DNA of 64,000 bases from Flavobacterium sp. (GTDB lineage: Bacteria > Bacteroidota > Bacteroidia > Flavobacteriales > Flavobacteriaceae): the NCBI RefSeq assembly GCF_027484705.1, contig NZ_JAIXSL010000017.1, forward strand, positions 1 through 64,000, written 5' to 3'. Shown here piece by piece: positions 56,472 to 64,000 of this stretch; position 1 is the stretch's first letter, and every line of letters begins with the position of its first letter. Under the pieces are notes generated by a model. That model was not told the origin of the DNA, did not search any database, and saw only the letters and a list, made by a program, of their open reading frames with translations. The position numbers were made by a program, and so were the translations under genes.

Positions 56472-59009
56472 TTAAAGTTTTAAATTTCGTAATCGTAACG
56501 CATTTACTATTACAGATACTGAGCTGAATGACATTGCTAAGGCAGCTATCATTGGGGATAATAAAATTCCAAAAAACGGATATAAAACTCCCGCTGCAAT
56601 TGGAACACCTAACACATTATAGAAAAATGCAAAAAATAAGTTCTGCTTAATATTTCTCATAACGGCATGACTTAAATTCTTGGCTTTCACTATACCTTGC
56701 AAATCGCCTTTTACTAATGTGATTTTGGCACTTTCAATGGCTACATCTGTTCCTGTACCCATTGCTATCCCGATATCGGCTTGTGCTAAAGCAGGGGCAT
56801 CATTTATACCATCGCCTGCCATCGCTACAATTTTTCCTTCGGATTGTAAACGTTTAATTTCGTTTAATTTGTCTTCGGGTAAACACCCTGCTTTGTAGGA
56901 TGATAAGTTTAATTCATCAGCAACAGCTTTGGCTGTATTTACATTGTCGCCAGTTAGCATAATTACTTCAACACCTTGACGCATTAGTTCTTTTATGGCT
57001 TCTTCGCTAGAGGTTTTAATAGCATCTGTTATTGATACAAATCCAACCACAATACCATCAACGGCAATATAAGAAACAGTTTTCCCTAATTTTTGTTCGG
57101 CAATAATTTTGTTTTCCAAATCATTTGAAACACTTGCCTTTACTTGTTCCACTAGTTTTTTATTTCCTAATGCTACTTTTTTATTGGTTACTGTTCCTGT
57201 AACTCCTTTGCCTGCAACGGCTTCAAAATCTTTAACTTCAATTAATGAAATGGATTTTGTTTTTGCATAATTCACAACAGCTTGTGCCAATGGATGTTCA
57301 CTATACTGATTTAATGAAGCAATGCTTTTCAATAAATCCTCTTCGTTGTTATCTGACGAATAGATTTTTTCAACAGATGGTTTTCCCTCAGTTATGGTTC
57401 CTGTTTTATCAGTAATTAGCACATTTACTTTATTCATTTTTTCTAAAGCTTCAGCATTTTTTATCAAAACGCCTGATTGCGCACCTTTACCAACACCCAC
57501 CATTACTGACATAGGAGTTGCCAACCCCAAAGCACAGGGACAGGCAATGATTAGTACAGCTATGGCATTTATAAAACCATATACTAAAGCAGGTTCGGGA
57601 CCAAATTTTGCCCAAATGAAAAAGGTAATTACCGAAATAATCACAACAATTGGCACAAAATATTTTGCAATACTATCGGCTAATTTTTGAATTGGCGCTC
57701 TTGAACGACTGGCATCATTTACCATTTGAACGATTTGAGAAAGCAAGGTTTCTGAACCCACTTTTTCAGCTACCATTACAAATGATTTATTACCGTTGAT
57801 TGTTCCTGCAATTACATTATCATCTTTTTTTTTGTCAACTGGTATTGGTTCGCCAGTAATCATTGCTTCGTCAATGCTACTTTCTCCATCGGTTATTTTT
57901 CCATCTACAGGAATTTTGTCTCCGGGTTTTACTCTTAATAAATCGCCTTTTTTGATGTCGTGAATTGAGATTACTTTATCGCTTCCATCAATAACCAAAG
58001 TAGCTTCTGTAGGAGCCAATTTTAATAATTCTTTTATCGCTCCGCTAGTTTGACTATGCGCTCTCGCTTCTAACAATTGCCCTAACAAAACCAAAGTTAG
58101 AATGACAGTTGTAGCTTCAAAATAGAGTAATACTGTTCCGTGTTCTGTCTTAAATTCACTTGGGAAAATATCGGGAAAAAACATTCCGACTAAACTAAAT
58201 AGAAAGGCTACTCCAGTACCAATTCCGATAAGGGTAAACATATTCAAATTCCATGTGATTATTGACTTCCAAGCACGAACAAAGAATATCCAACAGGCAT
58301 AAAAAACCACTGGAAGCGAAAGTAGTAGTTGTATCCAATTCCATTTTGAAGCTTCCATTAGTTGAAGTAATGGATTGTTGTGTGCCATTTCTATCATTGC
58401 AATAGCGAAAATGGGAACTGTAAATACAACCGCTATTTTCATTTTCTTTACCAAATCCTTATACGTTTTTTGGTCTTCGGTGTCAGTTGGATTCATAGGG
58501 ACTAAATCCATTCCGCAAATTGGACATGAACCCTGAGTTTCACTAATAACTTCTGGGTGCATTGGACAAGTATACAAAGTTTTGCTAACTGTCAACTCTG
58601 GTGCTTTGACTAAATCCATTCCACACACAGGACAATCTCCTGCTTTGTCATAGACTTTTTCGCCTTCGCAGTGCATTGGGCAATAGTATTTTCCATTAGC
58701 ATTACTTGGCACTTTTAATTCATTTTTGTGGCTGTGAGAATGTGTGGAGCAACAAGATTTTGAAGTAGCTTCATTTGTATTTGATTCCTGTGGATTTTTT
58801 CCATTGGTCATTTCTATGATGTATTTTCCAACGGCGGTTAACGCTTCTTGTAACTGCGTTGTTGGAATGTGTTTTTCCATAGTTATAGTAGCTATGGGTG
58901 GGTTTAATGAAACTGAAGCTTCAACGCCCTCAATAGTATTTAATGTTTTTTCGACTTTGCTACGACAACCATCACAAGTCATTCCGGTAATGTTATAAGT
59001 ATGTATCAT
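56472..59009 (-). CDS. copA: Copper-exporting P1B ATPase with HMA and two heavy-metal domains
   Basis: An 845-residue pump. The HMA domain has 'GMTCDGCRSKVEK' (Cys12, Cys15). Two heavy-metal-binding domains follow: 'YYCPMHCEGEKVYDKAGDCPVCGMDLV' (108-134) and 'YTCPMHPEVISETQGSCPICGMDLVPMNP' (146-173), with a His/Cys-rich linker before. Core: TGEP (385-388), CPC (490-492) in 'IIACPCALGLATPMSVMVGVGKGAQSGVLIKNAE', DKTGT (534-538), HP motif 'YSEHPLAQAV' and 'GDGINDAPALAQADIGIAMGTGTDVA'. The pattern is that of Cu(I)-exporting ATPases, moving copper to the periplasm where the oxidase acts. It is preceded by the HMA-AraC regulator. Confidence 0.95.
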   Translation of the reverse strand: MIHTYNITGMTCDGCRSKVEKTLNTIEGVEASVSLNPPIATITMEKHIPTTQLQEALTAVGKYIIEMTNGKNPQESNTNEATSKSCCSTHSHSHKNELKVPSNANGKYYCPMHCEGEKVYDKAGDCPVCGMDLVKAPELTVSKTLYTCPMHPEVISETQGSCPICGMDLVPMNPTDTEDQKTYKDLVKKMKIAVVFTVPIFAIAMIEMAHNNPLLQLMEASKWNWIQLLLSLPVVFYACWIFFVRAWKSIITWNLNMFTLIGIGTGVAFLFSLVGMFFPDIFPSEFKTEHGTVLLYFEATTVILTLVLLGQLLEARAHSQTSGAIKELLKLAPTEATLVIDGSDKVISIHDIKKGDLLRVKPGDKIPVDGKITDGESSIDEAMITGEPIPVDKKKDDNVIAGTINGNKSFVMVAEKVGSETLLSQIVQMVNDASRSRAPIQKLADSIAKYFVPIVVIISVITFFIWAKFGPEPALVYGFINAIAVLIIACPCALGLATPMSVMVGVGKGAQSGVLIKNAEALEKMNKVNVLITDKTGTITEGKPSVEKIYSSDNNEEDLLKSIASLNQYSEHPLAQAVVNYAKTKSISLIEVKDFEAVAGKGVTGTVTNKKVALGNKKLVEQVKASVSNDLENKIIAEQKLGKTVSYIAVDGIVVGFVSITDAIKTSSEEAIKELMRQGVEVIMLTGDNVNTAKAVADELNLSSYKAGCLPEDKLNEIKRLQSEGKIVAMAGDGINDAPALAQADIGIAMGTGTDVAIESAKITLVKGDLQGIVKAKNLSHAVMRNIKQNLFFAFFYNVLGVPIAAGVLYPFFGILLSPMIAALAMSFSSVSVIVNALRLRNLKL

Positions 59010-59086
59010 CTTTTTGTTATTTTAATACAAATTTCCAGTATAACAGTTTATTGGAGTTGCACAATTTTGGGTTTGATTTGCAAGAT

Positions 59087-59647
59087 TTATAAATCTTCTA
59101 TTTGTCTTCGTTTTACAGATTTTATGCTTTTAAAATAGGTTGGTGAAAAGCCCGTTATCTTTTTGAACTGGTTGCTTAAATGAGAAACGCTACTGTAATT
59201 TAGAGAATAGGCAATCTCGCTTAATGATAGTTCATCGTAAATAATTAACTCTTTTACTTTTTCAATTTTCTGATTCATAAAATACTTTTCTATAGTAGTG
59301 TTTTCTACTTCGGAAAAGAGATTGCTCAATGTATTGTAATCTTGATGAAGTTGTTGTGAAAGGTAATCGGATAAATTGCTTTTTAAATCATTGTTTTTAT
59401 TCTGAACCAAATCAATAATGAGTGTTTTAATTTTATCAATTGCTTTACTTTTTCTATCATCAATTAAATCAAAGCCAATAGCACGAAGACTTTTCAGTAA
59501 TTCTTGTTTTTGGTTTTCTTCAATGTCATTTTTCAATTCAACTTCACCCAATTCAACTCCAATAGGGTTAATGCCTATATTTTCAAACACAGACTTTACA
59601 ACCATTTTGCAGCGACTACAAACCATATTTTTTATGTACAGTTTCAT
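59087..59647 (-). CDS. Copper-associated AraC regulator with an HMA-like N-terminus
   Basis: A 186-residue regulator. Residues about 1-65 look like an HMA-type ferredoxin fold with the metal pair 'MVCSRC' (Cys10, Cys13). Residues about 95-182 form an AraC-type double helix-turn-helix: 'LIIYDELSLSEIAYSLNYSSVSHLSNQFKKITGFSPTYFKSI'. A regulator that binds Cu(I) directly through an HMA fold, next to the copper ATPase, fits a copper sensor. Its operon context is tight: 10 bases to the upstream gene at 59658; 77 bases to copA. The binding site is not seen. Confidence 0.85.
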   Translation of the reverse strand: MKLYIKNMVCSRCKMVVKSVFENIGINPIGVELGEVELKNDIEENQKQELLKSLRAIGFDLIDDRKSKAIDKIKTLIIDLVQNKNNDLKSNLSDYLSQQLHQDYNTLSNLFSEVENTTIEKYFMNQKIEKVKELIIYDELSLSEIAYSLNYSSVSHLSNQFKKITGFSPTYFKSIKSVKRRQIEDL

Positions 59648-59657
59648 ATGGTAACGG

Positions 59658-60902
59658 TTAAATTGATTTTGCTATTTTATCCATTATTGAATGGTCTGAA
59701 CCGAATTTGCAAATGGCATCACAATTGGCTCTCAATTCTGAAAACAATATGTATTTGATAATCATTTTTGAGTTTTTTATAGCAGGTCTGTTGAGTTGCT
59801 GAATAACATCTTTTTCTCGACTGTCGGGAATAATGATATAGAATACTTCATCACCATCGGAAATACTAAAATAAAGGTCAGAAAGGCGTAAAATTCCTGA
59901 ATAAATACTGGTGCTTTTTTCTACTTCAAATGCACCAATAATATTGTTTGTTCCTTTTTCAAACCAAAGGACATCAATTAGTTTGATAGTGTTTTGCGTG
60001 TCTTTATCACAGGGTAACTCAGGGAATTTACTCATAGAGATAAAAGAAAAACTTTGTCCATTGAATGCTTTACTTTTATCATTACTGGCAGGTGTAACAT
60101 CAAAACCTAATGACGCTCCAATTTTTAATAAATGGTATTGCATTTCACTATGAAGGTTTTCTTCTTGCTTTTCTTCCTGAATTTCCTTTTGGCGTTTTAC
60201 AATGTTCTTTTCAAATTTATTACGTTCTTCTTCGCTCAAATATTCATCATTGCCAATCAACATTTTTTGCGTTCCAATTTCAAAACACAGTCCTGCGATT
60301 GCTCCTAAATCATTGGATAATTCAGATTTATGTGCGCTGTTTGTTTCGAGTAGTGTTTCACGGATTTTTAGGTATTCTGTCCAACTTCCTAATTTCTTTT
60401 TGTCTTTGTACAAGAAATTAAATCCATTGAGAATAGCTGTATTGAATGGTGGAAACCAAGTAGGGTGTATGAAGTATAAAATACTTGCAACCGCTGGACC
60501 AAGTCCCTTTATTTTAAGTGTATCTAACTTTACAATTTCTTTTACAACTTGTTCTTCAGTTTTAGCATTGATGCAATTTTCGAGAAACTGACCAAAAGCT
60601 ATTTTGTTGGTTTGATTTTCATAAATATCGGGGATGCGCAATTTTGGTTTCCAATAAAAAGGATGTGCAACTCCCACGAAAACCTGCTTTTGTTCTGCAA
60701 TACAACTCAACACAAACTCTAAACTACTTTCTTTAAAATCGTTTGGGAAGTTTTTGTTTTTTATGTCTTCAATAACTTGTAAAACACCACGTCTAATTGT
60801 TCGGAAAGCTTTTAGTCGTTGGTCATTATCTACAAACCAAGTATTGTAAACACTTTCGTTGTCATTTTTGTATTGCTGAATAATTTGTGTTAGGTTACTC
60901 AT
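59658..60902 (-). CDS. HhH-containing protein with a nuclease-like C-terminus, in the copper operon
   Basis: A 414-residue protein I cannot name. Residues about 120-150 contain a helix-hairpin-helix-like stretch 'LDTLKIKGLGPAVASILYFIHP', typical of DNA binding. Residues about 222-252 are a charged, probably coiled helix. The C-terminal domain has 'IDVLWFEKGTNNIIGAFEVEKSTSIYSGILRLSDL' (309-343) and then 'VFYIIIPDSREK', resembling PD-(D/E)xK restriction-type nucleases (Asp310, Glu326, Glu328/Lys329 as candidates). No methyltransferase is adjacent. Its frame overlaps the heme-binding gene by 8 bases and is 10 bases from the AraC gene, so it is co-transcribed with copper functions. An unrelated passenger gene is possible. 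Confidence 0.6.
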   Translation of the reverse strand: MSNLTQIIQQYKNDNESVYNTWFVDNDQRLKAFRTIRRGVLQVIEDIKNKNFPNDFKESSLEFVLSCIAEQKQVFVGVAHPFYWKPKLRIPDIYENQTNKIAFGQFLENCINAKTEEQVVKEIVKLDTLKIKGLGPAVASILYFIHPTWFPPFNTAILNGFNFLYKDKKKLGSWTEYLKIRETLLETNSAHKSELSNDLGAIAGLCFEIGTQKMLIGNDEYLSEEERNKFEKNIVKRQKEIQEEKQEENLHSEMQYHLLKIGASLGFDVTPASNDKSKAFNGQSFSFISMSKFPELPCDKDTQNTIKLIDVLWFEKGTNNIIGAFEVEKSTSIYSGILRLSDLYFSISDGDEVFYIIIPDSREKDVIQQLNRPAIKNSKMIIKYILFSELRANCDAICKFGSDHSIMDKIAKSI

Positions 60903-61353
60903 CTTTATTAAGGGTATTTATCCAATTGATTATTTCTTCTTTTTGTTTGGCTGTAAGTATTGCATTTTTGTGAATCAAAGTATAAGAACTTAAAGGCATT
61001 TCGTTTGATTTTATTTGTTTGCTTATTGCCTCTAATTTACTTCTTTGTTTTCTATTAGAATAATTTCCAAACTCATTGAAATTTAGTTCCTTTTTTCCTT
61101 CATTAATATGCCCGTCCATAAAGAAACGAATGGGTTGAACATAAGAGTACCAAGGATAGTTTGTATTATCACTATGACAATCATAGCAGGATGCTCTTAA
61201 AGTGGTTTCGATATTCTTTGGTACTTTATACATTTCAGTGAAATTTGCTGAAAAATACTGCTCGTAACCAATATTACGAGCAGGTTGATAGCATTGCATC
61301 AGCAAAAAAATAATGAATCCAATAATTGCTATTTTCTTGATGATTTTTTTCAT
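60895..61353 (-). CDS. Heme-binding domain protein (CxxCH)
   Basis: A 152-residue exported or membrane-anchored protein. The N-terminal hydrophobic segment (about 5-21) ends in 'LLMQCYQP', a possible lipobox. The heme motif 'CYDCH' (56-60) is followed by 'SDNTNYPWYSYVQPIRFFMDGHINEGKKELNFNEFGNYSNRKQRSKLEAISKQIKSNEMPLSSYTLIHKNAILTAKQKEEI', the usual text of the haem-binding domain family in Bacteroidota. It is a c-type monoheme protein of unknown role, perhaps electron transfer. Its first codon follows the stop of the DUF3347 gene directly; its end overlaps the HhH gene. Confidence 0.85.
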   Translation of the reverse strand: MKKIIKKIAIIGFIIFLLMQCYQPARNIGYEQYFSANFTEMYKVPKNIETTLRASCYDCHSDNTNYPWYSYVQPIRFFMDGHINEGKKELNFNEFGNYSNRKQRSKLEAISKQIKSNEMPLSSYTLIHKNAILTAKQKEEIINWINTLNKDE

Positions 61354-62061
61354 TTAGTATGTTTTTTTGATAGAACCACAAGTTAACATTTTGCTGCCTT
61401 GATATGGGTTTTTAATGTCTTTTACTTCGCTTATCCAAATTGCACCTTTTCCCTCATCTGCCATAGGGCAATAATCTTGATATAACTTTCTTTTTGTGCC
61501 GAAGACTTTAATCAAATCATTGATGTCTTTGCTTAATAATACAAAGTGTTCTCTTTGGTGTTCTAATTTATCTCCATTTGCTCCAATATGTTCAGCGTGT
61601 TCTTTAGCATCATCGGCAATATCAAGATATTCTTTTTTCTGCTTCGCATCAAGCGTTTTTGCATCAAACCTGTTAAATGATGCTAATAGCATTTTGCCTT
61701 TTTCCGCAGCACCTTTAGAATCGTCTTTTGCTAATTTATTTTTAAGATTTATATAGCAAGTTATAATGTCAGTTACATAGTCTGATGGTGCTACCATAGA
61801 ATTAACAACAGTTTCTTCAACTTTTGTTATTGTATCATTCGTTTTTGACTCTGTGGTTGCAACTGGCTCGGTTAATTCCATACCACATTTTGAACATTTA
61901 TCGCCTTTTTTCCCTGTTACTTCTGGGTGCATTGAACACGCATATAACTGCGAGGTACTTTCTGTTTTTTCTGAATTAGTTGTTGAAGCTTCTTTGTTTT
62001 TTTGATTACAAGAAACTAGAACAAATGCCATTGCTATGGCTGAAAGCATTATATTTTTCAT
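61354..62061 (-). CDS. DUF3347 lipoprotein with heavy-metal-binding domain
   Basis: A 235-residue lipoprotein (acceptor Cys18 in 'VLVSCNQ'). Residues about 41-67 are a heavy-metal-binding domain 'YACSMHPEVTGKKGDKCSKCGMELTEP'. Residues about 90-225 are DUF3347, with 'YINLKNKLAKDDSKGAAEKGKMLLASFNRFD' and 'HQREHFVLLSKDINDLIKVF', closing with 'YQDYCPMADEGKGAIWISEVKDIKNPYQGSKMLTCGSIKKTY' which keeps the cysteines and methionine of the family. DUF3347 proteins commonly accompany copper efflux in Bacteroidota and may pass metal in the periplasm. Confidence 0.85.
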   Translation of the reverse strand: MKNIMLSAIAMAFVLVSCNQKNKEASTTNSEKTESTSQLYACSMHPEVTGKKGDKCSKCGMELTEPVATTESKTNDTITKVEETVVNSMVAPSDYVTDIITCYINLKNKLAKDDSKGAAEKGKMLLASFNRFDAKTLDAKQKKEYLDIADDAKEHAEHIGANGDKLEHQREHFVLLSKDINDLIKVFGTKRKLYQDYCPMADEGKGAIWISEVKDIKNPYQGSKMLTCGSIKKTY

Positions 62062-62166
62062 TTTTTTATATTTTAAATCGTTATCGTTGCTATTGGCAAC
62101 ATTTTTTAATAAATATTTTTTTGAAAATCCACTTCAATATGTTTAGTGTTTTTTTCATTTTTATAA

Positions 62167-63216
62167 TTACATTTTTAAAACGATACCATTTGGCTTGTTA
62201 CCTACAATAATTGTTTTAGTAACTGTATGATTGTTTACATTTATTACAGAAACAGATTTTGCGGATTGATTTGTAACATAAGCTGTATTTCCATCAGTTG
62301 TAAAAGCAACTGCATGAGTGCCATTTCCTGTATTTATTACACCTGCATCCATCCACATTCCCATACCTGAATCCCAAGTGTAGTAGTGTACTTTTGCATT
62401 CATAGGATCTGTAACCCACAATTCATTTTTAACCCCATTGTGAGCAGCGATACCCGGCATAAAACCTAAAGCAATAGTTTGGTCAACTGCATTTGTAGCG
62501 ACATTAATTACTGAAATAGATTGTCCGTCTTCGTTGTCAACAAACATTTGTCCGTTGCTTCCAGTCCAAGCACCAACTGGATTATCGCCAACATTTACAG
62601 TAGTTATAACCGCTTTTGTAGCAACATTGATTACAGAAACTGTATCATCGTCTCCATTAGCCACATACGCTTTTGTCCCATCAGATGAAAATGTTAATTC
62701 TGCGGGCATCATTCCAACTGTAATTGTGTTCATCAATGCATAGGTTGTAGCATTATAAACCAATACTTTTCCATCCATGTCCATTTGCGGAACCCAAATT
62801 TCTGTACCGTCAGGGGAATATATAGTATTGTGATTCATTACTGGTAAATCTAAATCCTCTAAAATTGCACCTGTCGTTGCATTTAAAACTAACATTTTAC
62901 CCGGCATTGAACCAGTTGTTGCATGACCACCACTAAAATCCATTCCTGGTACTCCCAAAGCTAAATGTCCTTGATGATAAGCAATGTGATGTGGCCAAGT
63001 AATCATATCGGAACTAGGAAACGATATTGTTCCTGTTACTTCTCCTGTCGATAGTTTTATTACTGAAACTGTTGCATCTTGACCATTGACAACATAAGCT
63101 GCTGGGTAATCTACATTTAAAGGAGTAGCTGTATTGTTATCTTTTGAACATGAAGCTAATGTGAAAAGTGCAACTATTGCAGTTGCTAGAACGAATATTG
63201 AATTTATTTTTTTCAT
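62167..63216 (-). CDS. YncE-like beta-propeller lipoprotein
   Basis: A 349-residue lipoprotein (acceptor Cys23 in 'TLASCSKD'). It has about seven YVTN-type propeller repeats with the pattern 'G.tayVaN....tVSVInvat..v..ti.vG..P.g' (for example 'VVNGQDATVSVIKLSTGEV', 'AYVANGDDDTVSVINVATKAVITTVNVGDNPVGAW'). The protein is probably periplasmic or on the outer membrane. The role in the metal locus is unknown; Met- and His-containing loops ('MDMDGK', 'GMGMWMDAG') could bind copper. Gap of 105 bases to the DUF3347 gene behind it. Confidence 0.85.
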   Translation of the reverse strand: MKKINSIFVLATAIVALFTLASCSKDNNTATPLNVDYPAAYVVNGQDATVSVIKLSTGEVTGTISFPSSDMITWPHHIAYHQGHLALGVPGMDFSGGHATTGSMPGKMLVLNATTGAILEDLDLPVMNHNTIYSPDGTEIWVPQMDMDGKVLVYNATTYALMNTITVGMMPAELTFSSDGTKAYVANGDDDTVSVINVATKAVITTVNVGDNPVGAWTGSNGQMFVDNEDGQSISVINVATNAVDQTIALGFMPGIAAHNGVKNELWVTDPMNAKVHYYTWDSGMGMWMDAGVINTGNGTHAVAFTTDGNTAYVTNQSAKSVSVINVNNHTVTKTIIVGNKPNGIVLKM

Positions 63217-63225
63217 TTTTAGATT

Positions 63226-64000
63226 TTATTTGATTGTTTCTACTGTTTTACCACAAGTCAGCATTTGTGAGCCATAGTAAGGGTTTTTAACTGCATTTTC
63301 TTTACTTAACCAATTAGCATCCTGCATAGGGCAGTATTGGTAATATACTGGTTCTGTAGGTTTTGAAACCTTTATCAATTCATAAGTGTTTTTAGATAAT
63401 GATTTAAAAGAATCTCTTTGCTTTTTGATGTCCTGAGTTTCTGAAATACTTTTAGCATCAGCTTTCAAATCTTTCAAAACTTTCATCCAAACCATGTGAA
63501 CATCCATTTTCAAAGTTTCCATTTTTACGGTTTCAATTGATGTTAGTAATTCATTTGCTTTAGTTGCTGCTGTTTTAGAATCTGTTTTTACTAAGGCATC
63601 TTTCAATAAGAAATAGTTATCAAATACTGATTGCAATTGATTTTTTTCTTGACTATCATTCATTGCAGTATGGTCATTCATTGCCATTTTATTTGCTCCC
63701 GAAACCGCATCTACTGTTACTGGAACTTTTGCTTCTCGGTCATACTGACAACAGCCTGGAAGATTTGAATAGACTTTATCAGGAGCAAGGAATTTTTCGC
63801 TGTCATAACCAACAAGAGCAATACGTTTTAATATTTCATCTTGATTGGTTTTACTTTCATCATAAGTCAGGGTAGCCATTTTGGTATCTTCATTCCAATC
63901 GACTTGGGCAATATTTTTTAGATTCCCTGCTTTTTCTATTTTGGTTTTGCACATACCACAGTTTCCGAATATTTTAACTGTTTCGGTTTTAGCATTTTTT
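63226..64000 (-). CDS. HMA plus DUF3347 protein, 5' end outside the window
   Basis: The frame stays open to the right edge, so the N-terminus is missing. The visible sequence begins KNAKTETVKIFGNCGMCKTKIE, an HMA-type metal-binding fold with the pair Cys-x2-Cys in 'GNCGMC', followed by 'NLPGCCQYD', then a Met/His-rich linker, and a DUF3347 domain ending 'YYQYCPMQDANWLSKENAVKNPYYGSQMLTCGKTVETIK'. The internal ATG at 63954 falls inside the HMA metal loop and is not the start. It probably binds copper in the periplasm. It lies 9 bases before the YncE-like gene. Confidence 0.85.
   Translation of the reverse strand, partial: KNAKTETVKIFGNCGMCKTKIEKAGNLKNIAQVDWNEDTKMATLTYDESKTNQDEILKRIALVGYDSEKFLAPDKVYSNLPGCCQYDREAKVPVTVDAVSGANKMAMNDHTAMNDSQEKNQLQSVFDNYFLLKDALVKTDSKTAATKANELLTSIETVKMETLKMDVHMVWMKVLKDLKADAKSISETQDIKKQRDSFKSLSKNTYELIKVSKPTEPVYYQYCPMQDANWLSKENAVKNPYYGSQMLTCGKTVETIK

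Noticed and set aside
1..64000. tRNA, rRNA, transposase or integrase genes
   Set aside because: Both strands were scanned by eye and none was recognised. An integrase for the cassette array was looked for and is not in the window. Small RNAs cannot be excluded this way.

Overview
The window looks like part of a chromosome from a Bacteroidota bacterium, most likely Flavobacteriaceae close to Flavobacterium. Evidence: AT-rich DNA, Bacteroidota-type promoters (TAnnTTTG at -7), Por/type IX secretion C-terminal sorting domains on three large exported beta-propeller-like proteins, AraC and DUF families common in this group, and the usual flavobacterial fusion of CusA with an outer-membrane TolC-like protein. 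I saw no rRNA, tRNA, CRISPR array, transposase or integrase gene.

Layout. 1-7.2 kb: two AraC-type regulators, a DUF983 gene, a DUF1905 gene killed by one stop codon, and an operon with an exported DJ-1/alpha-beta-hydrolase fusion, a DUF481 protein, a small DMT transporter and an SDR. 7.2-11.7 kb: two large exported repeat proteins (delta-60 type and RCC1 type). 11.9-21.0 kb: small accessory genes almost all on the minus strand (two VOC proteins, two DHFR-like reductases, GNAT, serine hydrolase, two SDRs with an HxlR regulator, one unknown). They are separated by related ~130-140 bp spacers with AAC...GTT ends, whose end sequences match between the two ends of each cassette rather than within each spacer. 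This is the organisation of an integron gene-cassette array, with a core that differs from the classical GTTRRRY. 21.1-22.7 kb: another exported delta-60 protein. 23.2-33.4 kb: a type I restriction-modification operon, hsdR - higB-like toxin - XRE/ImmA-like antitoxin - hsdS - MBL-fold hydrolase - DUF262/DUF1524 protein - hsdM. 33.9-42.3 kb: M61-like peptidase, Tat-signal aminotransferase, ABC transporter, serine hydrolase, and an ECF sigma/anti-sigma pair. 42.8-64 kb: a metal-resistance island, all on the minus strand: arsenic (acr3, arsC, DUF6428, arsR), zinc/cadmium-type P1B ATPase, Cus/Czc RND efflux, and a copper locus (multicopper oxidase, copper ATPase, HMA-AraC regulator, heme-binding and DUF3347 proteins, YncE-like propeller). 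The last gene runs off the right edge.

A modular intergenic repeat family recurs at eight main loci, mostly at 3' ends of genes. Many copies carry a short hairpin flanked by A and T runs that would act as a terminator in both directions. Several start sites were moved inward from the longest open frame; the reason is given in each entry.
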